Source: Areca catechu | Lineage: Eukaryota; Streptophyta; Magnoliopsida; Arecales; Arecaceae | NCBI GenBank assembly: GCA_021397845.1 | Contig: CM038052.1 | Coordinates: 172,348,183-172,412,182, forward strand | Length of the DNA stretch: 64,000 nucleotides | Direction: 5' to 3' | In this document: positions 22,801 to 33,208 of the stretch, piece by piece | How the letters are laid out: every line of letters starts with the position of its first letter | Numbering within the stretch: the stretch's first letter is position 1 | The notes under the pieces: generated by a model | Database searches by the model: none | The model's input: the letters and a program-made list of their open reading frames with translations, nothing else | Told to the model about the DNA's origin: nothing | Program-made: the position numbers and the translations under genes

Positions 22801-25800
22801 ATCCCTCTATCTCAGCTACAGAAGACTTTTTTTTGTTCTCACCACAAATCAAATTTCCACCATGTTCAAAAGGAGTTCCTGAATATGTAACACTGTCAGG
22901 AAGAGGCTTTTGACCTATATCTGACCAACTGTTATCTTCTGATTCCTTACTTACAGGCTGAAGACATACTGTTTCACCGACTTTAAATGGCGATTGTCGA
23001 GAAGCTGGAGTTCCTTTCCAACAGGGTGAATCCACGGCAAGGTTGACCTCATCGAGTATTTTTGAAGAACTTTGCATGGAATCTTCGAGTTGTGAAGAAT
23101 GACATGCAGAGCTAGAGGCATCAGATATTTTCAAGTGTTCGATTTTCAACCCAGAATCTCCCACCGTACGGAAACCAATACATTTTTCAGTAGATGAATT
23201 GTTGCTAGAAGGCAACTTTTTTCATAGGTCACAGTTGCAATGATACTATCATTCACACTGTAATTTGCTCTGCTCTTCTCATCCTGACCCTCTTTACCCT
23301 GTATAAATTGATTGATGCTAGGCTCCTTTTGGTTGGATGCTACATTGCCCATGTCAATCAGCTTATATGGAATGGTATGATGAAACGTTGAATATCTATT
23401 TTTTGATGTACTATAATCCATGGTCGAACTAATTAAACCTGATGGTGTATATACTTGGCCTGAGGTAGAACATGCTGTAGCTTGATTATAAGCTGTGGGA
23501 TTAGTTGAATATGAATCAAGTTGTGCCATATACCTATCATAAGAAGAATTTGAAATAAAGGTATCACATGGCTCCATCACACAAGTGGAGTCTGGTATCT
23601 GAGAATAAGATGTTCCTTGAAGTAATAAACTTGGAGACAAAACTGATGACCCAGAATGGTTATAAGGGTATGTCATGCTATCACCATAAATTGTTGGGTG
23701 CTTCTCAAGAAGCCGTTCAGAACCTTCTGATGCAAAGCATGTTTTTTTTGCAGCAGAATTAAAAAATTGTCCATGCCAGTTACCATAAGAATCATCTTTG
23801 TAGGTGCTAGGGCCTCCAGCTGCAACGCCATCAAGTAGACAGAAACACAGGAATATCATGATGTATTAGTTTATTCATGAGAGTTCCCTTTTCCTAAGAA
23901 TCTAAATACAATGAAGCACATTTTACCGCATGGTTAAATAAAAAAATATATGGTAAGTTTTACATGTTGCTAAAACAGCACTAAACAATGTCCATACAAA
24001 GGATAGTCAGAATATTATTTTCTAGGTCATAAATTGTAGCATATTAGGCCAACTGAGGACAGACAAGCTTTATTAAATCCAAGATGCACTTTACTGAATT
24101 CACAAGTAGCGGGGTGAAAGAAGGTCAAAAAGACAGCATCGACCTGTTCACTGTGACTTATCAGATGTAAATGGAGAGAAAATGTAAGATATCTCATACT
24201 TGGACAATGTTGGATCTAATGTATTGGTTATGCATGAAGGCTTCCTTCATATGCAAGTTTTAAGCATGAAAGAATCATGTTCTGAACGAGATTCTAGGTC
24301 TAAACTAGAAATGTTACCACAAATTACACCCACAAACAAATAATAATTAGTATTTTCACTCCAAAACTTCTTGTACTTGTGAAGCCCTGTATATCTGACG
24401 ATACACAATTTGTAGGTTGAATATCATAGTTTTAAAGATATCCTACAAGGAAACATTAAACATCATGAACCATAAGGCTTCTCTAAGATTGGATGTAGAT
24501 ACAAAACCCAATCCCTTCTCGGCTAGGAGAAAGAATATAACTTTATTTTTATGTGTATTATATTTTTGGATATATTTTTAAGTGAAATTTTACTGTCCTA
24601 GGATTTTTTTTTTTGTCAAGGTTAGGAGTCCAGAGTCATACCACCTAGGAAATCTAATATTTTATATTTTTCAAGTCTTTGTTTGATTAGAAGTTCTTTT
24701 GAATCGAATTGTGTTGAGGGGTTCCTAATGTCGCCACAGGTAAGCTTCACTCTAGCTCAAATCCAAGCAAAATCTGTGCAGTGTTAAAAATTTCAACATA
24801 AAACCACTAACCATAAATATCTGATATAAGATCCCCTAGAAAGCCTTTAGTTTCTTTCTCCATTGCTTCTAATAAACCAATAACCTTTACCCCAGAACTA
24901 TCTAACCCTTACCCTAGAAACCCTAGGACATCACTGTAACCCCTTATCTCTGTTCAAAACTCAAACTCATGATGGTTCTGTTCTGGATAGTAAGCAAAGT
25001 ATTCTACAGATTCCCTGAGTTCCTGGCCAACCAGCAGTAATATAAAAATCTTTATTCCTTAGGACCCCTCGTCATCTTGGTATTCAGGTTGATGCCATAT
25101 TTTGAACCTCTCATTTCTTGTTTACCACCGAATCTAATTCCCAGCTTGATAGCTTCTCCTAGGACCATAAGGGAAGCAAGCATTTGATAGAACAAGCAAA
25201 CCACAAAGTGACACCCATACAGTCAATCATGGAAAACCTAAAAACAAGACTGAACACAGCTACAAATGTTGTCTTGGGAAAAAAACAAGAATGCAGGACG
25301 TCCCAAGACACTAGGGCAGGATACCATCCCATGTGCCAAGAGAGGGCCATCCCGATCAGGACATCCTAGGACATCCCCCCATCCCAAGTATCTAGACAGG
25401 GCAAGATGGCAACACATCTTGGTTCCATGGAAAAACCGGGTTAGGCCCATCCCATGGAATTTAAAACCTTGCTCATAATCAAAGTCTTACCAAATTAAGC
25501 ACCTATAATCAAGGATCCATTATGCAAAAATGCCATGATTAGAGATCTTTAACTGATAACCCTACACTCAAGGATCCATTCAGCATCATTCATCATAGAA
25601 ATTGCATGAAAGATCCTTAAATGCACATTACAAGATCATAACATTGCCTTGAAATCAACAACCAAGATCGAGCTTTCAATCAAGATCGAGCATATTATTC
25701 AAGATTCATTTGATCTTGATTAGAAACCTATGATCAGCTTCATCTGACAATCAATTAGATGCTTGTCATGGCAAAACAAGATGCACTATATCAACTACTT

Positions 25801-28800
25801 GACTGCTAAATCACAAGGAACTTATACATTGATCTACATTTACAAATCTTGAAAATCCAACAAAATAGCACAAGAATAAAAGTGACGAAGAAGATCTCAA
25901 GGATGTCATCTACAAAGCAGAAGCAAATGATGGGGAGGAAAGGAGGTTAGTCAGATCCTCTCCAGTGAAAAATTGGACTGGAGAGACCAATACACCCTCA
26001 GATTGCAGCCACATAATAAGTTTTGTGATCAAATGGCACATCCAACTTAACAAGCATCTCATAAAGCTAACAGAGTAAGCATCATGCCACCATTTCCCCT
26101 ATAATAACATTGGTCCCCTTCCTCTCTTCCATTTCTTAAACCCTAGGAGCCAAATACAACAGGAGAAAAAAAACAAATCTTGCTCCACTTCCATCACCAC
26201 CACTAGCATCTCCTCAAGCCTCCACCTTTGCTCCCCCACCCCAAATGCATCGACTCCACTACTGTTGCAGCACTACAGCATCCACACCATGCAAATGTGA
26301 AGGATGTTGGGCTTGGGAATGCATGGATCTTGACATAGACATCCAAAATGCCTTGATGGAATAGGCAAAGATGGACGTGCAAAGGAAGGGAAACGCGACA
26401 TTGGACGATAAGTTTACTGCCCATGTCCCTTTCAGCATGCCACCTCAATCACTCACATGAGCTAGACTAATAGATCAACTCCAATTCATCACCACCACCA
26501 TTGCCATCCACAAAAGTGCCATTGTTTCCTTCATCCATTCCTTCAGTTTTAGAGAGAGATCCACCACTGGCTCATCCCTTCCTTCCCCCAGTCTGCCAAT
26601 ATCCAACCAAAGTTTCCAATGGCCACAAAGCCATCAAGCACGTATCCACTAGATCATTTCCTTTGACCTCATATAAACAACTCTTGCTGCAGATATAATC
26701 CCCTTGCCACACCCAACTTTGCATGGACAGAAAGCACAATTGGAAACAAGTTGCTCTAGTTGTAGTTTCTTTTTAATTTGATTATTGAGGACCATGTGAG
26801 GAACAAAGGTAACAACCAAGGAAAATCAGAAAAATGGTAAGTGCAAAGAAAAGGAAGCAAAAGGCCCCCAACCAAAAAACCTAGACTAAAGAAATATTTG
26901 AACGACCACAATAAAAGTATAATAGCTTATAAATGGCTTCGATAACCTCTTCATGCCCCACAGACTCACCCCTCCCAAAGCATTGTAAAATCATTTTGTG
27001 CTCCATGTCAATTCAAAGGTATTTCTAAGACATGAAACACTTTTGAAAACTCTTAAGTGCGGTAAACTAGAACTATTAGAACAACCTTACAAGTATAAGT
27101 AACCTCTAAATGACTTAAGAGGGTTTTTAAGTCCCTAATTCAGCTTCGTTAGGTTCTAAACATGAGGTTAGGTTTATGAGAATCATATGTCAAAAAGTAA
27201 TTTCAGTATGAGTAATTAATCCCTTTCCAACAAACTTAAAGAAACTTTTGTAATCAATTTTCACCCTTTTGTTATTGTATTATTGAATAAACTATTTTCA
27301 ATATATATTTTTCACTACTTGTCCAGGGGGATTTCTTGAATAGGACCAATAAATCATTATGTTAAAATTTAGGTTTTAAAAAAATTAGATAACCCAAAAA
27401 CCAATCTTACTTTACCAAATCATGGTTTGCTTGATTCCTGCATTGAATGGTCTGTTTTCAGTTCCAATAACGGAGAACCAATTGGGACTGGTTCAGTTCC
27501 AAATTAGCCCATAACCCAAACTAATCTAAAAGACGTACACCCCAAAATGCCACATGGTACAAAGACTCATCAGATGATGACCAAATTTAATGGACCATAA
27601 ACATGAAAGGCTGAAGCATAATTGATCGACAGGCAACAAAGTAGAATGAGTCGAACAAACCTAATGTAGGAATAGACATGAGAGGAGAACACATAATACA
27701 GGTGCTTCTACCAATTTCACGTACAGGTAATTGTACCGGTTTTTTGACAAAACGGAATGGTACTGGGTAACAACACATGATACAGGACTACGTCAAGTAT
27801 TAACATATTGTGTACTGGTGCCAAAGACCTGCCAAAATGATACAGCCCCTTTCATATCAACCCATTACGGTAGTATTTAAAACCTTGTTTGCCATACAAA
27901 TTTAAAGTTCAAGTTACAAGAAAGGCCATGACCCACTATGCCACACTGTTTGCTTCATCTGAAATATTGCCCCTACATGACCATGTAGAAACTATAAGCT
28001 AATTTCAAGAAATTTTCAGAATTCACAGATTAAGCAATAGTGATGAAAAGACTAAGCTTCCATAATTAGTGAAATGTTCTACCTAGGCATCAAATTCACT
28101 CTATGATTTTGAACAGCATATCCACAATAATTTCTTAATGCTTAAATCTAATCATCAATAAACATTTCTAGTGTACCAAAATATATCAATATCACACCCC
28201 TAATTTTCTAAGAAATACCAAGCTTAATTCAATTATACAAATGTATATCTACTATTCATAGTTTTGTTGAATTTTATCACATAAAAACAACAACCATATA
28301 AGCAAATTTTTAGGACTAAATAATATTCAATAATACTATCTAACAAGGAAAAATGAAAGAATAGGATGCCTGAGAAAATAAAGTCGTTGAATTTAAACGA
28401 ATAAATGTAAAGTTCTTTAAAAATAAAAGATTGGGCATCAGCTGTACCTTGAAAATTACACTATGATGTGAAGCAAAGAGCTGGCAGAATATAAAGGCAT
28501 GTGGTGTAAATTATGAAAAAACTTGGTGGCATATGCCTAGGTCTGAATAGTGGCCTTTTGCAACCTCTTGTCCTTGAACCATGCTTCTTTACATTAATTT
28601 GCATGACTTACTTCAGCACTATAGATATCAAGGAATTCAGAATAGCATAAACAAATAGTAGTCACTTTCTTTTATGCAAGCCATCAACCTATTGTAACCC
28701 TCCTCCTTTATCTGGGCTTAGATCCAGCTATATACAAAATCTGGGCAGAGTTTGCAATATAGTAGAATGGAGAGGAAGGACTCATGTAGTGACCCCACCT

Positions 28801-30820
28801 AGTCTGGGATTAAGGCTTAACTAAGTTGAGTTTCTTTTGTACCTTCTTGTTATCAAATGCAAGTTTATTTTTCCTTCTCTCTCTTTTTGGATGTAGTAAA
28901 AAAAAAGGAAACTTTATTTTTTTAATGAATTACATATTTTCACAAATTATAGTAGAATTAAGCTTACAAGCCAAATTATGATGTCTAAAAGAGGGTAATG
29001 GAACCTTTAAAGACAGTAACAAGAAAAAGAGGGTGAAATTACACACTATTAAACCTCTCAAGCACAAATTGTTTTAATTTTCTTTTTCCATTTGAAATTT
29101 TCCTTCACCTCTCCCATGCCTAAATTGCTCCATGGTATGGAAACTGAGTTCAAGGAAATATCAAATTGTCTTACTTTAGACATAACAAAGATGAAAACCC
29201 CAATTCCATTCATTGGCTAGGGCAATAATTGAAGGCTAAAACATTCACATCCAACAAAAGTACGTAAGACATAAGGACTATAACTAAGATGAACCTCTCT
29301 TTGTGAGGTAAATGGCTCCGTCTCCATGATACCCAAAGGAGTAAGTCTCAAAGAATCAGCAATTTGTATATGTAATGGTAATGACAGCCAATAAGTGGGA
29401 AGACATTGCAAAAGTGCAAAAAATAGACATGTTAAACATTTAGATAACCACAATCTCACATAAGCACAATTACTAGGAAGGGATTCAGGATAAAAATTAT
29501 TAAATATGTGCATGGGTTACTCTCAAGTTCATTGTTACCAGGTTCTAGAGATCACCATCGTAAGTCACATGCATCTCATGATTCTTTCTGACTCGAATAC
29601 AGATTTCTAGAGAAACAAAAGTATTTGTAAGACTTCTATCTCTACAAAAACAATTCTATAAGTGATCACCAGCGATGGGTAAAAGACCCCACATGCAAAC
29701 TCAAAAACATCGAGCCATTTCATATAGGTTAGATGCTTAACCGTAATCTCTTAAAAGAACTTTTTCTCCCAATCATTAAAGATCACCAAAATATTATTTC
29801 AACATACAGAAGAGGGATCACAGTGAAACAATGCAGTACCCTCTCATCATCTATTCTCATCAAGTTTCTTGATAAAATGCATTTTCATCCCATAAGAATG
29901 ATTTTGCACCAATAGAACATAGATATTGCAAAGAAAAAAGCACATGAAAAAGAAAAAGAAAAAGAAAAAGAAGTTACATCGCACAAAATCTTTTGGCACT
30001 TCCATCTTTTCTTTCTTTCCTTCTCGACATTGTCATCTATCTTGTTTCAACCTAATATAATAAAAATGGCAACTTTAAGAAATTCCGTTAAAGAACATGT
30101 TCATAACAGACATCTAAACAATCCACCAATCATTTCGGTCACAGAGTGCTAAAGTTATCATGAAATCCCTAAGCTAAAGAAGCTACCAAAAGTCCTATAT
30201 CATTAAAGTTCAATTATTTGTCACGAGTTTTAAAAAAACAAACATGATCCGAGCAACAAGAAGAACAAGCACAAAGAAGAGATACCTTCCTGAAGAGATG
30301 GGACCCTGTAGCACGAGGAAGGATCCATCCACCAAGAAACCCCATCAGGAAGCTTCCCCCGGCCGACCTCCCCTCCATCGAACGGCCCGTTCCACGGGCC
30401 CACCCCAATCCCGGCATAACCCTCACACGCTGGCGGAGGCGCAAGGGGATGAAGACCGGGGCTCTGCACGCTGGGACAGTATCGATGGTAACAGAGGTCC
30501 TTGATGGCGCCGGTACTCCGGAAGGAGCTGTAGGAGCCGGCGGTGATGGAAGGCAACCAGGAGGTGGAGGAGGTGGCGACGGCGGCTGGGGACCACTCGG
30601 GAGTATTGCTGGGAAACGCAAGAAAGGGCTGGGTGGAGGAAGGTTGCTGGGAAGGCGGATGTGGGGACGGCGGGGAGAGGTTGGTCATGGAGGCGACGGT
30701 GAAAGGAGGGGCGAGCGGCGAGAGGGTGGAGGAAGACGCGAAGGCGGGAGCCGCCTCGGAGGAGGTGGCCGCCGGCGGTGGGCCATAGTTGCCGGAAGGC
30801 CCGCTGCCGACGCGCATCAT
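19188..30820 (-). CDS. Six-exon plant protein of unknown function with conserved LYKNLW...ALCRLKYELQLARLKI segment; frame break in exon 2
   Basis: Exons on the minus strand: 30286-30820, 22546-23819, 22245-22420, 20301-20522, 20008-20179, 19188-19870. Every junction is GT-AG and phases match (1, 1, 0, 0, 1), giving about 1020 residues. Exon 1 is rich in Pro and Ser. Exon 2 is Ser/Asn-rich and probably disordered, starting GGPSTYKDDSYGNWHGQFFN. Exon 3 is predicted helical (IQLLIKAMHSSSKLLL). Exon 5 carries LYKNLWIGAEVALCRLKYEL, a segment I recall as conserved in uncharacterised land-plant proteins (usually LWIEAEAALCSxKYE). The C-terminus is acidic (EWEHVLKEDFL). No catalytic motif, signal peptide or membrane span is seen. 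Exon 2 shifts frame by one base in an A6 run near 23215-23222: either a sequence error or a disabling mutation. The long exon series with constrained phases argues for a real gene. Its function is unknown. Confidence 0.82.
19879..19936. repeat. 23-bp direct duplication at the intron 5 acceptor
   Basis: CTAATGAATCATTAGAATTT with its three flanking bases occurs at 19879-19901 and 19914-19936, 35 bases apart. On the minus strand the distal copy is followed by a second acceptor-like ATTCAG ending at 19907. Using it would add 36 bases and an immediate in-frame TGA. Confidence 0.9.
20008..20179 (-). CDS. Exon 5, conserved helical segment
   Basis: Acceptor CATCTGCAG before 20179, donor AAAAG/GTGATG after 20008. 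172 bases, phase 0 in and phase 1 out. Encodes DLGNVLEKTF, then DDNPQMLLYKNLWIGAEVAL, then CRLKYELQLARLKI, the best conserved part of the protein. No start codon of its own, so it is easily missed by ORF-based searches. Confidence 0.82.
20181..20246. repeat. Perfect 33-bp tandem duplication at the intron 4 acceptor
   Basis: 20181-20213 and 20214-20246 are identical. On the minus strand the unit holds the pyrimidine tract and most of the 3' splice site. Only the exon-proximal copy keeps the AG (CTGCAG/GA); the distal copy reads CTGCAT. Confidence 0.95.
20301..20522 (-). CDS. Exon 4 of the unknown-function gene
   Basis: Acceptor TTTTCTGCAG before 20522, donor CCG/GTATAA after 20301. 222 bases, phase 0 at both ends. 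It includes a Cys-containing stretch VNVQCVGCNMEASEFVHLVS. Confidence 0.8.
22245..22420 (-). CDS. Exon 3 of the unknown-function gene
   Basis: Acceptor TTTGTTTCAG before 22420, donor GAAAAG/GTATGT after 22245. 176 bases: two complete the split Gly codon and the rest give 58 codons ending LLRNEK in phase 0. Confidence 0.82.
22546..23819 (-). CDS. Exon 2 of the unknown-function gene (contains the frame break)
   Basis: The acceptor is GCGTTGCAG before 23819 and the donor is AAAG/GTCTTG after 22546. The length, 1274 bases, is one base short of the phase required by its neighbours. Frame one reads to TVTYEK at about 23218. The Ser/Asn-rich continuation PSSNNSSTEKCIGF is in a different frame from about 23215 down to 22546. 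Confidence 0.75.
23820..30285 (-). other. Intron 1 (6.5 kb) of the unknown-function gene
   Basis: AT-rich, with no intact gene on either strand. Degraded repeat-like patches occur at about 25250-25480 (GGACATCC/CATCCC-rich) and 27400-27890 (GGTACTGG-rich), and an AAAAAG hexamer repeat at about 29946-29970. Such patches suggest old transposon insertions that enlarged the intron, but I could not find terminal repeats. Confidence 0.5.
30286..30820 (-). CDS. Exon 1 of the unknown-function gene
   Basis: Starts at ATGATG (30820) and ends GAAG/GTATCT at 30286, phase 1, coding 178 residues. GC-rich, with long Pro/Ser/Ala runs, then SWWMDPSSCYRVPSLQE before the donor. The next exon completes the split codon as Ala. 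Confidence 0.8.
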
Positions 30821-30975
30821 CAGAGAGAGGGGGGAAGCGGAGGGGAAGGACCAAAGAGGACCCTTGTAGTGGAGAAGAAGTACATACGATTTCGATGAAT
30901 GGTGGACTTTTGGGTTTCCAGGGACTTTATGAACAGTGATGGCAATTCCAAGATAAAATTATGGCTATGTAGTCA

Positions 30976-31014
<39 letters not shown>

Positions 31015-31326
31015 CAATTAATAACTCCAAGTTGGGGGTTATGTAATGGATATGATGATTTAATTAGTTTTTGTAACTGGTTTTTTGATTGGATTCTTAG
31101 GAATTGAAGATCTTGTATATTTGATGTATGGTAGGATCCAAGAGGGAGCATGGTCTTTGTTGTATATCTAAAGTGGAGCATATAAATAATTTTTGCTATA
31201 CTTTTCTTTAAATTGTAACGATAGAATAACAAAAAGATATACTTGAAACAAAAGAATAATTTTGTGCCCGATCAATATGAAACAATTTTTTTGTTGGTAT
31301 ATACAATTATAATTATAAATTTAATC
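30821..31326. other. Upstream region of the unknown-function gene
   Basis: Probable 5' leader and promoter (minus strand) of the gene starting at 30820; GC falls sharply beyond about 30900. An AT microsatellite occupies 30979-31013. The transposon nest begins at 31327, so the proximal promoter is at most about 500 bases of non-transposon DNA. Confidence 0.45.
30979..31013. repeat. (AT)n microsatellite
   Basis: About 17 AT units within the presumed promoter of the minus-strand gene. Confidence 0.95.
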
Positions 31327-31585
31327 TGTTGTACCTATCCGGCTCATCACTTGATCGCGCCGGTTTTTCTTTTTACGATCTGATAGGATCGGCTGCTCTT
31401 AGAAGGCCGACGGACGAGCAAATTCGACCCACTAGGCAGAGGTCCGACGACCAATCCTGCTGAGGTCTGGCTCATCTATCTCCTTCGGCAGTCGATCCAC
31501 TGGGGCAGTGGTCCGATGGCCACTCATGCTGGGGTCCGGCTCATCTATCTCCTTCGGCAGCCGACCCGCTGGGGCAGAGGTCCGA
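31327..31585 (+). repeat. 5' LTR of the Tat-like element, left piece
   Basis: Starts TGTTGTACCTATCCGG and contains 69-bp tandem units beginning GGTCCGA at 31441, 31510 and 31579. The last is cut by the chromovirus target site TCCGA (31581-31585). Confidence 0.85.
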
Positions 31586-33208
31586 TGATGCAGAACAAAT
31601 AAAGGGATGCGATGCGGAAGTAAATTAAGATTAACTAATTTTTTTGTTGTTTTTATAGGTTTGTAGAAGTTGGCTTCAAATCAAAGAAAAGTTAACCTAA
31701 CATTGAAAGATACTAATATGATAATTGAAAGCACAATTTTAAGAAAACTAAATTATCAGAGTAGTTTAGAAGCAACGGATCGCTGGGGGTTGAGAAACTC
31801 CCAGACCTAGGGTTTCACTCCGAGCTTTCAACAAAACAGAAATAAAGAGAAGGGAAGGTTTATCTAACCAGACAATGATCTTCACAGATTTTGGTGGAAG
31901 AACTCTCCCGAGCAGATTGTTGGATCCTCGGAGTTGGATATCTTCGTAATGGATCCTCCAATACTGGTCCTTTGGCGGGTTGGCTTCTCCTGAACTCAAG
32001 ATCTGGAAGAGAAGAAAAACAATTGATGGAATCAGAGAGTCAAGGAAAAGATTTACCAGGTTGATGAACTTGAAGATCGAAATTGCTGAAAACTGGATTC
32101 TCCTGGATGCTGATGTGATTTTCCTTGGAACTTGCTCTGGATCTGAAGTAGCCTGACTGGATCTGGATGAAGGTGGACGGCCTGGACTTGTAGAGAGAGA
32201 GAGGCCGTGGGAGATGGATGGATCTAGGGTTTGGTGGATGGAAAATAATGAAAGGTGGCTAGGGTTTTGGAATTTCAAGTGGCTAACCTAGGGTTTTGGA
32301 TAAAGATGGAGATCTCTCACCTCCTCAAGGCTCCAATGGAACCCGGATTACCCCCTCACGGAGCTCAACACTTAGAATAGTGCGGAAGAAGAGAAACCTA
32401 GGTTACTCAACACAAGAGAATAGCAAAAATAATTTTTCTTCATTGATTTTCTAAAGTTACAAAGAGATGTCTATTATATAGACCTAAAATTTTCTCCAAG
32501 CTTGTACAAATTTCCATGTGGGACTAAACTCCTCCAACCACTAGATTAGGTAGAAAATCTTCTCTCTTGGCCGACCAAGAGTTCAAAAAAAATTGGGACG
32601 GCCATAAAGGAATTTTTTTTGAATTTTTTTGGTGCCTCCTTTGGAGTTGGATTTGGATTTGGAGTCCTCTTCTTCTTATGGTATTTCTTCTTTTCTTCCA
32701 CTCCAAGTTAAGCTCTTTGATTTTGATTTAAACTTCAATTAGGAGTAGGTTGGATGTCCTTCTTTGATTTCTTCTCCAAGAGAAGTCTTCTTCCTTCTTT
32801 GCTTAGGTAAAATAGGCAGGTATGGGCGCCTCCTTTAAAGTAGCCTCCAATTTGATTTTTTCTTCTTTGGATGTGGGGACCATGACACTGGGATGCCTCT
32901 GTGGCGCCTCCTGGACTCTGGCGTGTGCTCGGAGTGTGGCTGGGCTTGTGGCTTGGAGTGTGGCCTCCACTTGCTTGAACCTTGATTTGATTGGAAGACA
33001 AATGTGGCACCATTTTGGACCAAATTGAAACCACATTGGGACTTGCACTAAGTCAACATGACTCAACAAAATTTAAATGGTGACTCAATAAATAAATAAA
33101 CTGGTTGACCAGGTCAACCTTTATTACAAACCCTAATTTCTCGGGCAATGTCAATCAGAGATCCAAATGGAGCTCTGAAGTCTTCTTCTGAGTCTGGTGC
33201 CCGCACCA
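31586..33208 (-). repeat. 3' LTR of the chromovirus
   Basis: On the minus strand it begins TGGTGCGGGCACC and ends TCTGCATCA. It carries the last 58 bases of the polyprotein frame. The preceding purine-rich GGGAGAAT serves as polypurine tract. Confidence 0.95.

Noticed and set aside
30423..30898. Plus-strand and alternative minus-strand frames over exon 1 of the host gene
   Set aside because: Shadows of the GC-rich exon 1; only the frame starting at 30820 joins the next exon in phase.
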